DNA from: Thomasclavelia spiroformis DSM 1552
GTDB lineage: Bacteria; Bacillota_I; Bacilli_A; Erysipelotrichales; Coprobacillaceae
Direction of reading: 5' to 3'
DNA: 64,000 nucleotides
NCBI RefSeq assembly: GCF_025149465.1
Contig: NZ_CP102275.1
Location: 1,116,001 to 1,180,000 of the forward strand
Positions 8,379-16,767 of this stretch are shown here, in pieces (the stretch's first letter is position 1; the number at the start of each line of letters is the position of its first letter). A program made the position numbers and the translations under genes. The notes below the pieces were generated by a model, which saw nothing but the letters and a program-made list of their open reading frames with translations, had not been told where the DNA came from and did not search any database.

Positions 8379-10811
8379 ATGAAAAGAAAACAAATTTATC
8401 CATATATATTTTTAACATGCCTAGCTTTGATAATGGTAGTAGTTATCATACCATCAAAAAATATATTTGGTTCGAATACCGATTGGCTAAGTCAACATGT
8501 TAATATCGCTGATTATTTAAGACAGCTAATTTTAGATAATAAATCTATTTTTCCAGATTTTGCTTTTAATCTTGGTGCTGGTCAAAATATATATAATTTT
8601 TCATATTATGGTTTATTACGACCGGATATTTTGCTTAGCTGCTTATTTCCTTTTATTGAAATAAAAAATATTATTATTATATATATGATCTTTAACTTGG
8701 TTGTAAGTACGAATTTAATGTATTATTGGTTAAAACAAAAACGATTTAATTTTTTATTATGTATTATTGGAGCGATTATGCTATTGTCTTCATCGATTTT
8801 ATTTCAAAGTCATCGACAAATTATGTTTGTTAATTATATGTCAGGATTGTTATTAGGATTAATTGCGGTTGATCAATATCTTGAAACTAGAAAAAATAAA
8901 TTATTAATTGGCTCGATTGTTTGGATCATTATTAATAGTTATTTTTTTAGTGTCACGGCAATATTTGTAATTTTTAGTTATTATTGTTTTGAAGTTATAA
9001 ATAAAGATGGTTTTGAAATCAAAGAGATATTACAAATTCTTAAACCAATTATAATCGCAATATTAATATGTAGTGTTTTATTGTTACCAACTGCATATGT
9101 AATGTTAGAAAATCATCAAACTAAAGCTGAAACAATAAATTTGATTAATTTATTTATTCCAGACTTTAATTTAAATTCTTTATTATATGATCCTTATGGA
9201 TGTGGTTTAAGTTATTTAAGTTTGATTGGACTTATTTTAGGTTTAACGCTTAAAAAAACAAGAAAATTAACTATTTTTATATTATTAATTTTATTTATCC
9301 CAATCTTTAAATTTTGTTTAAATGGTTTTTTATATCCACGAAATAAAATACTTATGCCATTTATTCCAATAATTATTTATGTCGTAGTGAATACATTAAA
9401 TGAATATAAACAAACAAATAAAAAGATAAATATTGCTTTATTAATGTTATTCATTTTACCAGTTGTTATTGTAATAAATAAACCATTAATAGCATTAGAT
9501 ATTGCTATTTGTTTAATTGGAATTATCATCTATTTAAAATTAGATCACCAAGCATTACTTATATTGACAGTTATGCCATTATTAGTATGTTATGCAACTA
9601 ATCAACAAGAAAGTTATGTTACTAAAAAGACATATAATCAGGTAAATAAATTAAGTAATGTTAAAGTTGAAAACAACTATCGCTATGATTCTTTTAAACA
9701 ATCATTAAATACAGTAAATCAAGGAAATAATACTTATCGAACTTCAATTTATAGTTCAATAAATAATAACTTATATAATCATTTTTACTACGATGTAATT
9801 AAAAATCCTATTAGTATAAGAAATAGAGTAGCATGTATTTCAAATTCAAATATCTTTTTTCAAGGATTATTAGGAGTAAAAACGGTCTATAGTGAAGATG
9901 TTGTACCAATTGGTTATAGACAAATAGAAACAAATTTATATGAAAATAATAATGTTTTACCATTAGTTTATGCAACTAGTAATAGTTATGATAATAAACA
10001 ATTCAATGAATTACAATTTCCTGATACATTAGATACTATTTATAATAATGTAATAGTAGAAAATGGACATAAAGATTATCAAAGTAAAATAAAAAATATT
10101 GATTTAAATACGTCAATTAATTATCAAAGTAATAATTTAAAGATAACTAAAATAGATAATGGTTATCAAATTGATACTAAAAATAATAGTAAATTAGAAT
10201 TGAATTTAAATACGATCTTAGAAAATAAAATTTTAATTATAGAATTTGATATTAAAGATGTTAAATACATAGAAAAACTTGATACAACAATAAAAATAAA
10301 TGGCATAAAAAATAAATTATCTAGTATAAATGCAGCTTATCCAAACAATAATACGCATTTTACATATATTATTAGTCAAAATGAACCCTTAGATAAATTA
10401 CAATTAGAGTTTAGTCAGGGTCATTATAATTTGAAAAATATAAAAACGTATATTTTAGATTATGATGTAATTAAAAATCGTCACAATAATGTAGATGCTT
10501 TAAAAGGTGTTTATAATCAAGATGGATTTGTTGCTCGGGGTGAAATTGATGTAAGTAAAGATGGTTATTTAGTTACATCGTTTCCATATCAAAAAGGATT
10601 TAGTGTTTTAATTGATGGAAAAGAGGTTGAAAGTGAGTGTGTTAATACAGCTTTTTTAGGAACTAAAATTTCTAAAGGTAAACATGATGTAGAAATTGTT
10701 TTTAATGCACCAATGAAAAATATTGGGTTATGTTTAAGTTTTGGTGGTTTAGTTTTATTTGTAGTACAAGGGAGAAAAAAAGATGAAGAAAGATTTAAAA
10801 GAGTTGATTAG
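8379..10811 (+). CDS. YfhO family membrane protein, probable polymer glycosyltransferase
   Basis: An 810-residue multi-pass membrane protein of the YfhO family. In Bacillus, YfhO is proposed to transfer a sugar from a lipid carrier onto lipoteichoic acid outside the cell. The N-terminal half holds about a dozen hydrophobic segments, with an extracellular-type loop after the first (SNTDWLSQHVNIADYLRQ, aspartate-containing as in GT-C enzymes). From ~residue 420 it is a hydrophilic exterior domain, and a final hydrophobic anchor lies near the end (LCLSFGGLVLFVV). The ATG at 8379 follows GGGAGG by about seven bases; the upstream extension to 8352 lacks a site. It overlaps the next gene by 29 bases, and the three genes form one operon. 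Confidence 0.85.
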   Translation: MKRKQIYPYIFLTCLALIMVVVIIPSKNIFGSNTDWLSQHVNIADYLRQLILDNKSIFPDFAFNLGAGQNIYNFSYYGLLRPDILLSCLFPFIEIKNIIIIYMIFNLVVSTNLMYYWLKQKRFNFLLCIIGAIMLLSSSILFQSHRQIMFVNYMSGLLLGLIAVDQYLETRKNKLLIGSIVWIIINSYFFSVTAIFVIFSYYCFEVINKDGFEIKEILQILKPIIIAILICSVLLLPTAYVMLENHQTKAETINLINLFIPDFNLNSLLYDPYGCGLSYLSLIGLILGLTLKKTRKLTIFILLILFIPIFKFCLNGFLYPRNKILMPFIPIIIYVVVNTLNEYKQTNKKINIALLMLFILPVVIVINKPLIALDIAICLIGIIIYLKLDHQALLILTVMPLLVCYATNQQESYVTKKTYNQVNKLSNVKVENNYRYDSFKQSLNTVNQGNNTYRTSIYSSINNNLYNHFYYDVIKNPISIRNRVACISNSNIFFQGLLGVKTVYSEDVVPIGYRQIETNLYENNNVLPLVYATSNSYDNKQFNELQFPDTLDTIYNNVIVENGHKDYQSKIKNIDLNTSINYQSNNLKITKIDNGYQIDTKNNSKLELNLNTILENKILIIEFDIKDVKYIEKLDTTIKINGIKNKLSSINAAYPNNNTHFTYIISQNEPLDKLQLEFSQGHYNLKNIKTYILDYDVIKNRHNNVDALKGVYNQDGFVARGEIDVSKDGYLVTSFPYQKGFSVLIDGKEVESECVNTAFLGTKISKGKHDVEIVFNAPMKNIGLCLSFGGLVLFVVQGRKKDEERFKRVD

Positions 10812-11184
10812 TTATATTATTGTTGGTGGATGTACAACGTTAGTCAATTTTATTATTTATTGGCTATTAATTAAATTAGTTCATCAAGGATGGTTAGTTG
10901 CAAATGTAATATCATGGATAGGTGCTGTGATTTTTGCTTTTTTTGCTAATCGACAATATGTTTTTAAAAGTGAAAATGATGCAAGTAAAGAAGCTTATCA
11001 ATTTTTTATGCTTAGATTAGCTACTTTAGTAGTTGAAAGTACATTATTGTTTATATTTATTCAATTGTTTAGTTTAGATGAAATGATCTCAAAGATATTT
11101 GTCAGTATTGTTACTGTGGTTTCTAATTATGTGTTTTGTAAATTTAGAATTTTTGTTAAAGGAGAAGAGTATGGACAAAATTAG
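10783..11184 (+). CDS. GtrA/GtcA family flippase-like membrane protein
   Basis: A 133-residue protein with four membrane segments and the GtrA fold: an N-terminal ISYIIVGGCTTLVNF helix, then the FFANRQYVFKS motif and a C-terminal VSNYVFCKFRIF. GtrA/GtcA proteins are thought to flip undecaprenyl-phosphate sugars across the membrane. It overlaps the YfhO gene upstream and the glycosyltransferase downstream by 14 bases. This is the same trio as the three-component CsbB-GtcA-YfhO glycosylation systems of Bacillus and Listeria. Confidence 0.9.
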   Translation: MKKDLKELISYIIVGGCTTLVNFIIYWLLIKLVHQGWLVANVISWIGAVIFAFFANRQYVFKSENDASKEAYQFFMLRLATLVVESTLLFIFIQLFSLDEMISKIFVSIVTVVSNYVFCKFRIFVKGEEYGQN

Positions 11185-12130
11185 TGTGATTGTACCATGT
11201 TACAATGAAGAAGAAGTATTGCCATTGTTTCATCGAGAAGTAACAAAGGAATTGAATAAAATAAATAATATTGATTACGAAATTTTATTTATTGATGATG
11301 GAAGTCACGATCAAACAATTGAAATATTAAGAGAGCTTTGTGTTAAAGATAATCATTGTAACTACTATTCATTTTCAAGAAACTTTGGTAAAGAAGCTGC
11401 CATGTTTGCAGGATTAGAAAAATCAACAGGTGATTATTGTGTGATTATGGATGCAGATTTACAACATCCACCAAAATTATTAGCCCCAATGTATCATGCT
11501 GTAAGTCAAGAGGGATATGATTGTTGTGCGGGCAAAAGAATGGATCGTAGCGGTGAAGGAAAAATAAGAAATTTTTTAAGTAAATCTTTTTATAAAGTGA
11601 TTCAGTGTTTTTCTAAATTTGATATGAGTGATGGTGCTGGAGATTTTAGAATGATGAGTCGTTTGATGGTTAATTCGATTTTAGAAATTAGAGAATATAA
11701 TCGATATATGAAAGGATTATTTTCATATGTTGGTTTTGATACAAAATGGATCCCATTTAATAATGTAGAAAGAGTAGCCGGAAGTACAAAATGGAATTTT
11801 AAAAGTTTATTTTCATATGCATTAGAAGGAATCTTCTCTTTTTCAACAGCACCATTAAAGTTAGCAGGAATTGTAGGAATAATTTTGTTTATTGGATCGA
11901 TTTTATTATCTTTATATACAGCTATTTCAACTTTATTATATGGAAATGATGTTAGTGGTTATACTACAATTGTTTGTCTTATTTTATTTTTAAGTGGTAC
12001 TCAAATGTTATTTATTGCTATTTTAGGTGAATATATTTCTAAGGATTATATGGAAAATAAAGCCAGACCTATATATATTGTAAAAGATAGTAATAAAAAA
12101 ATGGTGGATAATAAATTAAACAGATTATAA
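11171..12130 (+). CDS. GT2 family polyprenyl-phosphate glycosyltransferase (CsbB/GtrB-like)
   Basis: A 319-residue enzyme that would charge undecaprenyl phosphate with a sugar on the inner face of the membrane. The N-terminal GT-A domain shows the nucleotide-sugar pattern VIVPCYNEEE, the LFIDDGSHD motif and the metal-binding MDADLQHP. Two C-terminal membrane helices follow (about residues 235-260 and 275-300), as in CsbB and GtrB. The ATG at 11171 follows AAAGGAGA. An upstream extension to 11099 overlaps GtrA heavily and is unlikely. The sugar and the acceptor polymer cannot be told from sequence. Confidence 0.92.
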   Translation: MDKISVIVPCYNEEEVLPLFHREVTKELNKINNIDYEILFIDDGSHDQTIEILRELCVKDNHCNYYSFSRNFGKEAAMFAGLEKSTGDYCVIMDADLQHPPKLLAPMYHAVSQEGYDCCAGKRMDRSGEGKIRNFLSKSFYKVIQCFSKFDMSDGAGDFRMMSRLMVNSILEIREYNRYMKGLFSYVGFDTKWIPFNNVERVAGSTKWNFKSLFSYALEGIFSFSTAPLKLAGIVGIILFIGSILLSLYTAISTLLYGNDVSGYTTIVCLILFLSGTQMLFIAILGEYISKDYMENKARPIYIVKDSNKKMVDNKLNRL

Positions 12131-12247
12131 TATAGCTAGAGTGTATGCAAATACACTCATTTTTATTACATGTATAAAAATGTTTATATATTGCACTTTT
12201 ATCATAAATGTATTAAATATATCTCATTGTTAATAAGCTATTATTTA

Positions 12248-12272
12248 TTGAATAATATGGTTATGTTATAAT
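12248..12272 (+). promoter_or_regulatory. Promoter of the Fst-like toxin mRNA
   Basis: The -10 box TATAAT is at 12267-12272, with an upstream TTATTG or TTGAAT at 12245-12253 as a weak -35 (16-base spacing for TTATTG). Transcription would begin near 12279, placing the sequestering stem-loop at the very 5' end of the message. Confidence 0.6.
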
Positions 12273-12281
12273 AATTTAGTT

Positions 12282-12316
12282 GTCATTTCCTCCACTCGTA
12301 AGAGAAAGGAGGTGAC
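12282..12316 (+). promoter_or_regulatory. 5' stem-loop hiding the toxin ribosome binding site
   Basis: GTCA (12282-12285) and CCTCC (12289-12293) pair with GGAGG (12308-12312) and TGAC (12313-12316), leaving a three-base bulge and a 14-base loop. The right arm is the toxin's own Shine-Dalgarno sequence, so the fold would block translation. In the Fst/par family the toxin message has a 5' helix with this role. Confidence 0.75.
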
Positions 12317-12321
12317 ATTCT

Positions 12322-12414
12322 GTGGAGATATTAATCACTATTTTGGTATCTGTTGTAGCTGATATTATAGCCTGTTTTATTGGCAAATGGCTTAACAAAT
12401 ACATAAAAAAATGA
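12322..12414 (+). CDS. Fst-family type I toxin peptide
   Basis: A 30-residue hydrophobic peptide with one membrane helix (ILITILVSVVADIIACFI) and a basic WLNKYIKK tail, the layout of Fst/Ldr toxins, which insert into the membrane from inside. The family usually has VVAP before the second half of the helix; here the proline is replaced by aspartate (VVAD). Translation starts at a GTG nine bases after a perfect AAAGGAGG, which is itself trapped in a 5' stem. It is too short for ordinary gene callers. The surrounding layout (direct repeats, shared two-way terminator, convergent antisense promoter) supports the call more strongly than the peptide alone. Confidence 0.82.
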   Translation: MEILITILVSVVADIIACFIGKWLNKYIKK

Positions 12415-12422
12415 CAACAAAT

Positions 12423-12452
12423 AAAAAAGGAACGCTGACACGTTCCTTTTTT
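12423..12452. terminator. Bidirectional terminator shared by toxin mRNA and antitoxin RNA
   Basis: AAAAAAGGAACG and CGTTCCTTTTTT pair perfectly around the loop CTGACA. The A and T runs on either side let the hairpin end transcripts from both strands, as in par loci. Confidence 0.88.
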
Positions 12453-12482
12453 ACATTCTGTGGCTTAATCACTATTTGCCTA
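12423..12482 (-). ncRNA. Antitoxin RNA (RNA II-like) of the Fst-type locus
   Basis: The minus strand has a near-consensus promoter (TTGATT at 12516-12511, exactly 17 bases, TATAAT at 12493-12488). Transcription from about 12481 would end at the shared terminator, giving an RNA of ~60 bases. It would carry the complements of two blocks also present around the toxin start: ACATTCTGTGG (12453-12463, copied at 12315-12325 over the GTG) and TTAATCACTATTT (12465-12477, copied at 12331-12343). This two-repeat pairing scheme is the one known for the RNA II antitoxin of plasmid pAD1 par. Expression has not been shown here. Confidence 0.78.
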
Positions 12483-12487
12483 AGCAC

Positions 12488-12516
12488 ATTATATATTATG
12501 GTAAAAAAAAAATCAA
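12488..12516 (-). promoter_or_regulatory. Promoter of the antitoxin RNA
   Basis: On the minus strand TTGATT (12516-12511) and TATAAT (12493-12488) are separated by exactly 17 bases containing a T-run. It is a stronger match than the toxin promoter, as expected for an unstable antitoxin RNA made in excess. Confidence 0.75.
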
Positions 12517-13381
12517 GTATTCACAAAGTTAATGATGCTTAATAATTAAGTATAATATTTATAGGAAGAAATTATTATATTTACTACGATATTTGTCTTA
12601 TAGAAAGATGATTAATATATGATAATAACTAAGTTTTAAGGCTTTAATATTATCTTGATAGAAATTAAGAGGAGATGGAAAAATAAAGCCAGTAAATAAA
12701 TTAAGTAGGGCATTAATAGTCGTATTATTTTGTTTTATTGGTATATATTTTTAAAAAAACAGATGAGCAAAAAGCAGTAAATGTCGATATTAATAATGAA
12801 CTATTAGAAGATAGTATTGGAATAAGTATGACTAAACTTGATTATGTTTCGCAAAAATAGGTTATACTTCATGATTATTATGGACTATTTGTTTATGATA
12901 TAGTGAATCGCTTAATATATTGTGCGTTAGATTTAAAATATTATGATATGGATAGTATAAAGGAGATCAAGCATGTAATATATATTTTGCTGATAACTAT
13001 ATATATTATCTAATGGCAATAAAACAGATAGATCGTTTAGATAATTTTTCTCCAAATAAGTCAATTAAAAATACTGCTGATTTAAAAAGTACATTCCAGA
13101 TTATAAGGATAATTAAGGAATGTTTAGTACTAGTTAGCGTTATTTTCAAAAGCAACTTGTCTATTTAAAACCTGAAATACTTTTAATAAAGGATATTGAG
13201 TTAGTGATTGATGATGTTGTGAATAATACAACTAAATCTATGTATTTGATAAAAATGTAACTGAAAATTAATAAGTATTTATAATTAAGTATTCGGTGTT
13301 AAGAAAGTTAGATTTGATTCAAGGTAATTTTATTTGGGGGATATATTCTCCTTATATGTTTTATAAAATAAAAAATTTAAC
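12517..13381 (+). pseudogene. Decayed exported protein, unidentified
   Basis: Scattered open pieces on the plus strand in different frames. A hydrophobic start lies near 12690-12755. DINNELLEDSIGISMTKLDY lies near 12785-12845, followed by a stretch reading YGLFVYDIVNRLIYCALDLKYY (near 12880-12950) and another on tyrosine-rich repeats. Stops and shifts interrupt every piece, so there is no gene product. The YGLFVYD...LDLK pattern resembles beta-propeller-like segments seen at the end of M56/BlaR-type membrane proteins, but this is weak. Confidence 0.4.
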
Positions 13382-13410
13382 AAAATAACTCTTTATATAA
13401 TGAGTTATTT
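13382..13410. terminator. Hairpin terminator downstream of the PIG-L gene
   Basis: AAATAACTC and GAGTTATTT pair around a short AT loop, followed by T-rich sequence on both strands. It sits just past the stop of the minus-strand gene that ends at 13425. Confidence 0.65.
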
Positions 13411-13424
13411 TGTTAAACATAATT

Positions 13425-14105
13425 TTATTTCCAGTTTTTGTAACTAATCCAATTTTCATAAGGAAACATGTGTTTTAAATTATGGCATACTTTTTTTTGT
13501 GATTTATAATATTTAACTAAATCATTTTTTTGTTTTAATGTTTTTTTATTGTAAGTAGGAATCATAGGTAAAACAGGGTTGTTTTTTTGATAATAATTAC
13601 CAAAGTATTTTAAGTTATCTGTTTGTTTGAGATTCTTTACAATGTTTGTAACAATTGTACTGGTCATTTTATGATGCTGATGACCATATTCTCCTTTAGG
13701 ATTATGAGTAACAATTGTTTTAAATTGTTTCTTAGATAATAAATATTTCAAATCATTGATAATATTTTTGTATGATGTTTTCCAATCATCTCGTTTATTA
13801 TTTGTTTTATCAGGATAATCAAGAATAATACCCTGATTATGTGTTTTATTCATCACCTCATTAAATTCTTTTTTTCTAGTTTTGTTATTGCCATTAGTTA
13901 AACAAATCACTAGATATTTATCTTTAAGTAAATGACCGCCACCCCAAATTGTTTCATCATCTGGATGAGCAACAATCATAATATTTTGATATGTATCAAT
14001 ATCAATTTGATCAAAAATTTGTTGATGGATAATATTGTTATTTGATAAATCAATATTTGTATATCCATTTAAAAGAATTAAACATAATAATATTATTTTT
14101 TTCAT
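13425..14105 (-). CDS. PIG-L/LmbE family deacetylase, exported
   Basis: A 226-residue zinc-dependent N-acetyl-sugar deacetylase. The family motif AHPDDE is present (residues ~46-51) with the second zinc-binding block THNPKGEYGHQHH near residue 140. An N-terminal hydrophobic stretch (IILLCLILLNGY) suggests export or a membrane anchor, so the substrate is probably a cell-surface glycan. The acceptor is not predictable. It is transcribed alone, opposite to its neighbours, with no operon partner. Its closeness to the glycosylation cassette may be meaningful, but this is only a guess. Confidence 0.9.
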   Translation of the reverse strand: MKKIILLCLILLNGYTNIDLSNNNIIHQQIFDQIDIDTYQNIMIVAHPDDETIWGGGHLLKDKYLVICLTNGNNKTRKKEFNEVMNKTHNQGIILDYPDKTNNKRDDWKTSYKNIINDLKYLLSKKQFKTIVTHNPKGEYGHQHHKMTSTIVTNIVKNLKQTDNLKYFGNYYQKNNPVLPMIPTYNKKTLKQKNDLVKYYKSQKKVCHNLKHMFPYENWISYKNWK

Positions 14106-14253
14106 ATTTAAATTCTATCATGATTGCAAATTAATATAATAAAGGCTTTCTTAAAATTACTTAAGATTAAATAAATTATTTTTAAACTATTTTTATTTTA
14201 GTTAATGAATGATAAAATATAATAAACAGAGCAATTATTATAAAGGAGATAAG

Positions 14254-14832
14254 ATGAAATTATATTATAAAGGTAAATATGATTTAAATCCTGAATCATT
14301 ACCTCATGGAAATCATAAACCAGGAGCAGTTATGTTTCAAGAACCTAAAGATAGTAAAACTTTATCATTACTTTTAACTAAAATAAGTTTAATAATTATT
14401 GTTGTATTAGGAATTATTGCAATTATTCGATGTAAAAATTATTTAACAAATTCTTTTTGGCAAATACTTTTTGGATGTGTTGCACCAATATTAATAATCT
14501 TTCCTCATGAGATATTACATGCTATTTGTTTTAAAGAGAATGTATATTTATACACAAATTTAGCACAAGGAATGTTATTTGTAACTGGTGTTGAGTCGAT
14601 GAGTAAATCAAGGTATGTTTTTATGTCGTTATTACCAAATATTGTTTTTGGTTTGGTTCCTTATATTATTGGATTAATATTTCCAAATTTGATTTTCTTT
14701 GTTGTATTTGGAATCATTTCAATTAGTATGGGAGCAGGAGATTATTATAATACATATAATGCTATAACTCAGATGCCAAAAGGAGCAAAAACATATTTGT
14801 ATCAATTTAATTCTTATTGGTATATACCATAA
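14254..14832 (+). CDS. DUF3267 family putative membrane metalloprotease
   Basis: A 192-residue protein with four to five membrane segments. A zinc-protease HEILH motif follows the second helix (FPHEILHAICF, about residue 90), as in the DUF3267 family of putative zincin peptidases. A third acidic ligand may be in the MGAGDYYN segment near residue 165. The ATG at 14254 follows AAAGGAGAT. It stands alone and is followed immediately by the second CRISPR leader. Function is unknown for the family. Confidence 0.85.
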   Translation: MKLYYKGKYDLNPESLPHGNHKPGAVMFQEPKDSKTLSLLLTKISLIIIVVLGIIAIIRCKNYLTNSFWQILFGCVAPILIIFPHEILHAICFKENVYLYTNLAQGMLFVTGVESMSKSRYVFMSLLPNIVFGLVPYIIGLIFPNLIFFVVFGIISISMGAGDYYNTYNAITQMPKGAKTYLYQFNSYWYIP

Positions 14833-14839
14833 TTTAAAC

Positions 14840-15001
14840 AAATCTTCAGTCGATCTTAATTATGTAAAAATATATGGAGTACGACAGAATAAATTTAGCA
14901 AATAAACAAAATAAATATTGTATTTATACAATTAATATGATAATTTAAAGATATAGAGATAATTTAAAATAATTATTTATTTAATCAATACCTGTTAACG
15001 G
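14840..15001 (+). promoter_or_regulatory. CRISPR leader of array 2, near-copy of leader 1
   Basis: Colinear with 2381-2543 over its whole length, with scattered substitutions (for example TATGTAAAAATATATGG against TATGCAAAAACACGAGG). It starts right after the stop of the preceding gene, as leader 1 does after cas2. The conserved leader implies that this array can be transcribed and can gain spacers using the same Cas1-Cas2. Confidence 0.85.
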
Positions 15002-16412
15002 GTTTATAATCTGATCATTATATGAAATGTAAATAAGGCATAAGCCTAATCCCTAAAGGGCTAGATTACGTTTATAATCTGATCATTATATGAAATGTAA
15101 ATAAAACTTTGTTTTAATTAAATTAAACTAAAAGTTAGTTTATAATCTGATCATTATATGAAATGTAAATAAGAACCGTTGCACTAACTGTACAATAGCT
15201 AATACGTTTATAATCTGATCATTATATGAAATGTAAATATTTATAAAAGTATGATTGATGAATGGAAAGAATTGTTTATAATCTGATCATTATATGAAAT
15301 GTAAATACAAAAAGAAAAACAAAACGCGGTATTTTAAGATTTGTTTATAATCTGATCATTATATGAAATGTAAATAATGGAAAAGATTATATATTGTTCT
15401 ACTTGAAGGTTAGTTTATAATCTGATCATTATATGAAATGTAAATCAGGATTTAGGATTTAAATATATTCCTAGTGAACAAGTTTATAATCTGATCATTA
15501 TATGAAATGTAAATTCCTGAAGAGATTTAACACGATTTAGCAAAGGATGTGTTTATAATCTGATCATTATATGAAATGTAAATCAACTAGCATGATATCT
15601 GTTACATAATTTGCCCAATTGTTTATAATCTGATCATTATATGAAATGTAAATAAATCAATATTTAGGCGCACTTTACTACGTAAAGCTGTTTATAATCT
15701 GATCATTATATGAAATGTAAATATACCACTTTGCTTTACAAAACGTAAATCATCAAGTGTTTATAATCTGATCATTATATGAAATGTAAATAATATCATT
15801 GTTATTGAAAATATCACTAACGCCTAGTTTATAATCTGATCATTATATGAAATGTAAATCCCTCTGTTACTTCTTTCCATCCTTGTGGATACGTTGTTTA
15901 TAATCTGATCATTATATGAAATGTAAATATTGAACCTGTGTCGCTACCTACTGCACCGATTGAGTTTATAATCTGATCATTATATGAAATGTAAATACAC
16001 ATGGGACAATTGCATAATCATTGTATTCAGAAGTTTATAATCTGATCATTATATGAAATGTAAATATTATTTACACCAAAATTATTAATTATGATGATAT
16101 TGTTTATAATCTGATCATTATATGAAATGTAAATTATGATACCAAAACTAACACTGTCATTGATGCAGAAAGTTTATAATTTGATCATTATATGAAATGT
16201 AAATAGCAGAGTTACTGCCCATAAAGGTATGCTTTCTAAAGTTTATAATCTGATCATTATATGAAATGTAAATTTCTTTATGGTGGCGTTCTTGCAGATA
16301 GTATGTTTCGCGTTTATAATCTAACTAATCATTATATGAAATACTAGACATTGGTGGTCTAACTCCTAAACCTAAAAAGGTTTATAATCTAACTAATCAT
16401 TATATGAAATGT
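15002..16412 (+). CRISPR. CRISPR array 2, 21 repeats, no adjacent cas genes
   Basis: A 33-base repeat every 68-71 bases starting at 15002 and ending at 16380, with 20 spacers of 35-38 bases. The repeat differs from that of array 1 by one base in the middle: CTGATC here against CTGTTC. The repeat at 16172 has TTGATC. The last two copies (16312 and 16380) are expanded to CTAACTAATC and lose the normal 3' end. No cas gene lies within the flanks, so processing must depend on the cas genes upstream at 0-2.4 kb. Confidence 0.97.
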
Positions 16413-16767
16413 GTTAGACTAAATTGGATATTATAGGAGAATTATTATAATTTAGTAAAAGTGGGATAATCTAAAATAGTAAGAAATAGAAGAATTTATA
16501 GTACTAAATTAAAAACTTGTAGAGTTGTAGTAAACCTAGTGCTGAGTTAGTTTGTGAATATGAATTAATTCTTTTTACTTTATTTTCATAGATTAATAAA
16601 TATGATCTTAACTAATTCATTAAATATTGAAAAAAATTATAGTAATGCTCAAAAAGAACTTAATATTATTTAAAAATAAAGGGCGCTATAAAATTTCATG
16701 GGGATTTGAAACAAAAAATTTCAATTTCTCCCTTTAAAATATTATGGGGAGAATGTAGTATTTTTTC
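16413..16767. other. Non-coding stretch between array 2 and the second ISL3 transposase
   Basis: I see no gene. The last ~80 bases (from about 16680) contain GGGCGCTATAAAATTTC and TTATGGGGAG. The latter block has an inverted partner (CTCCCCATTAG) near 18191-18210, so the left edge of the second IS lies here. The exact boundary is not clear. Confidence 0.45.
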
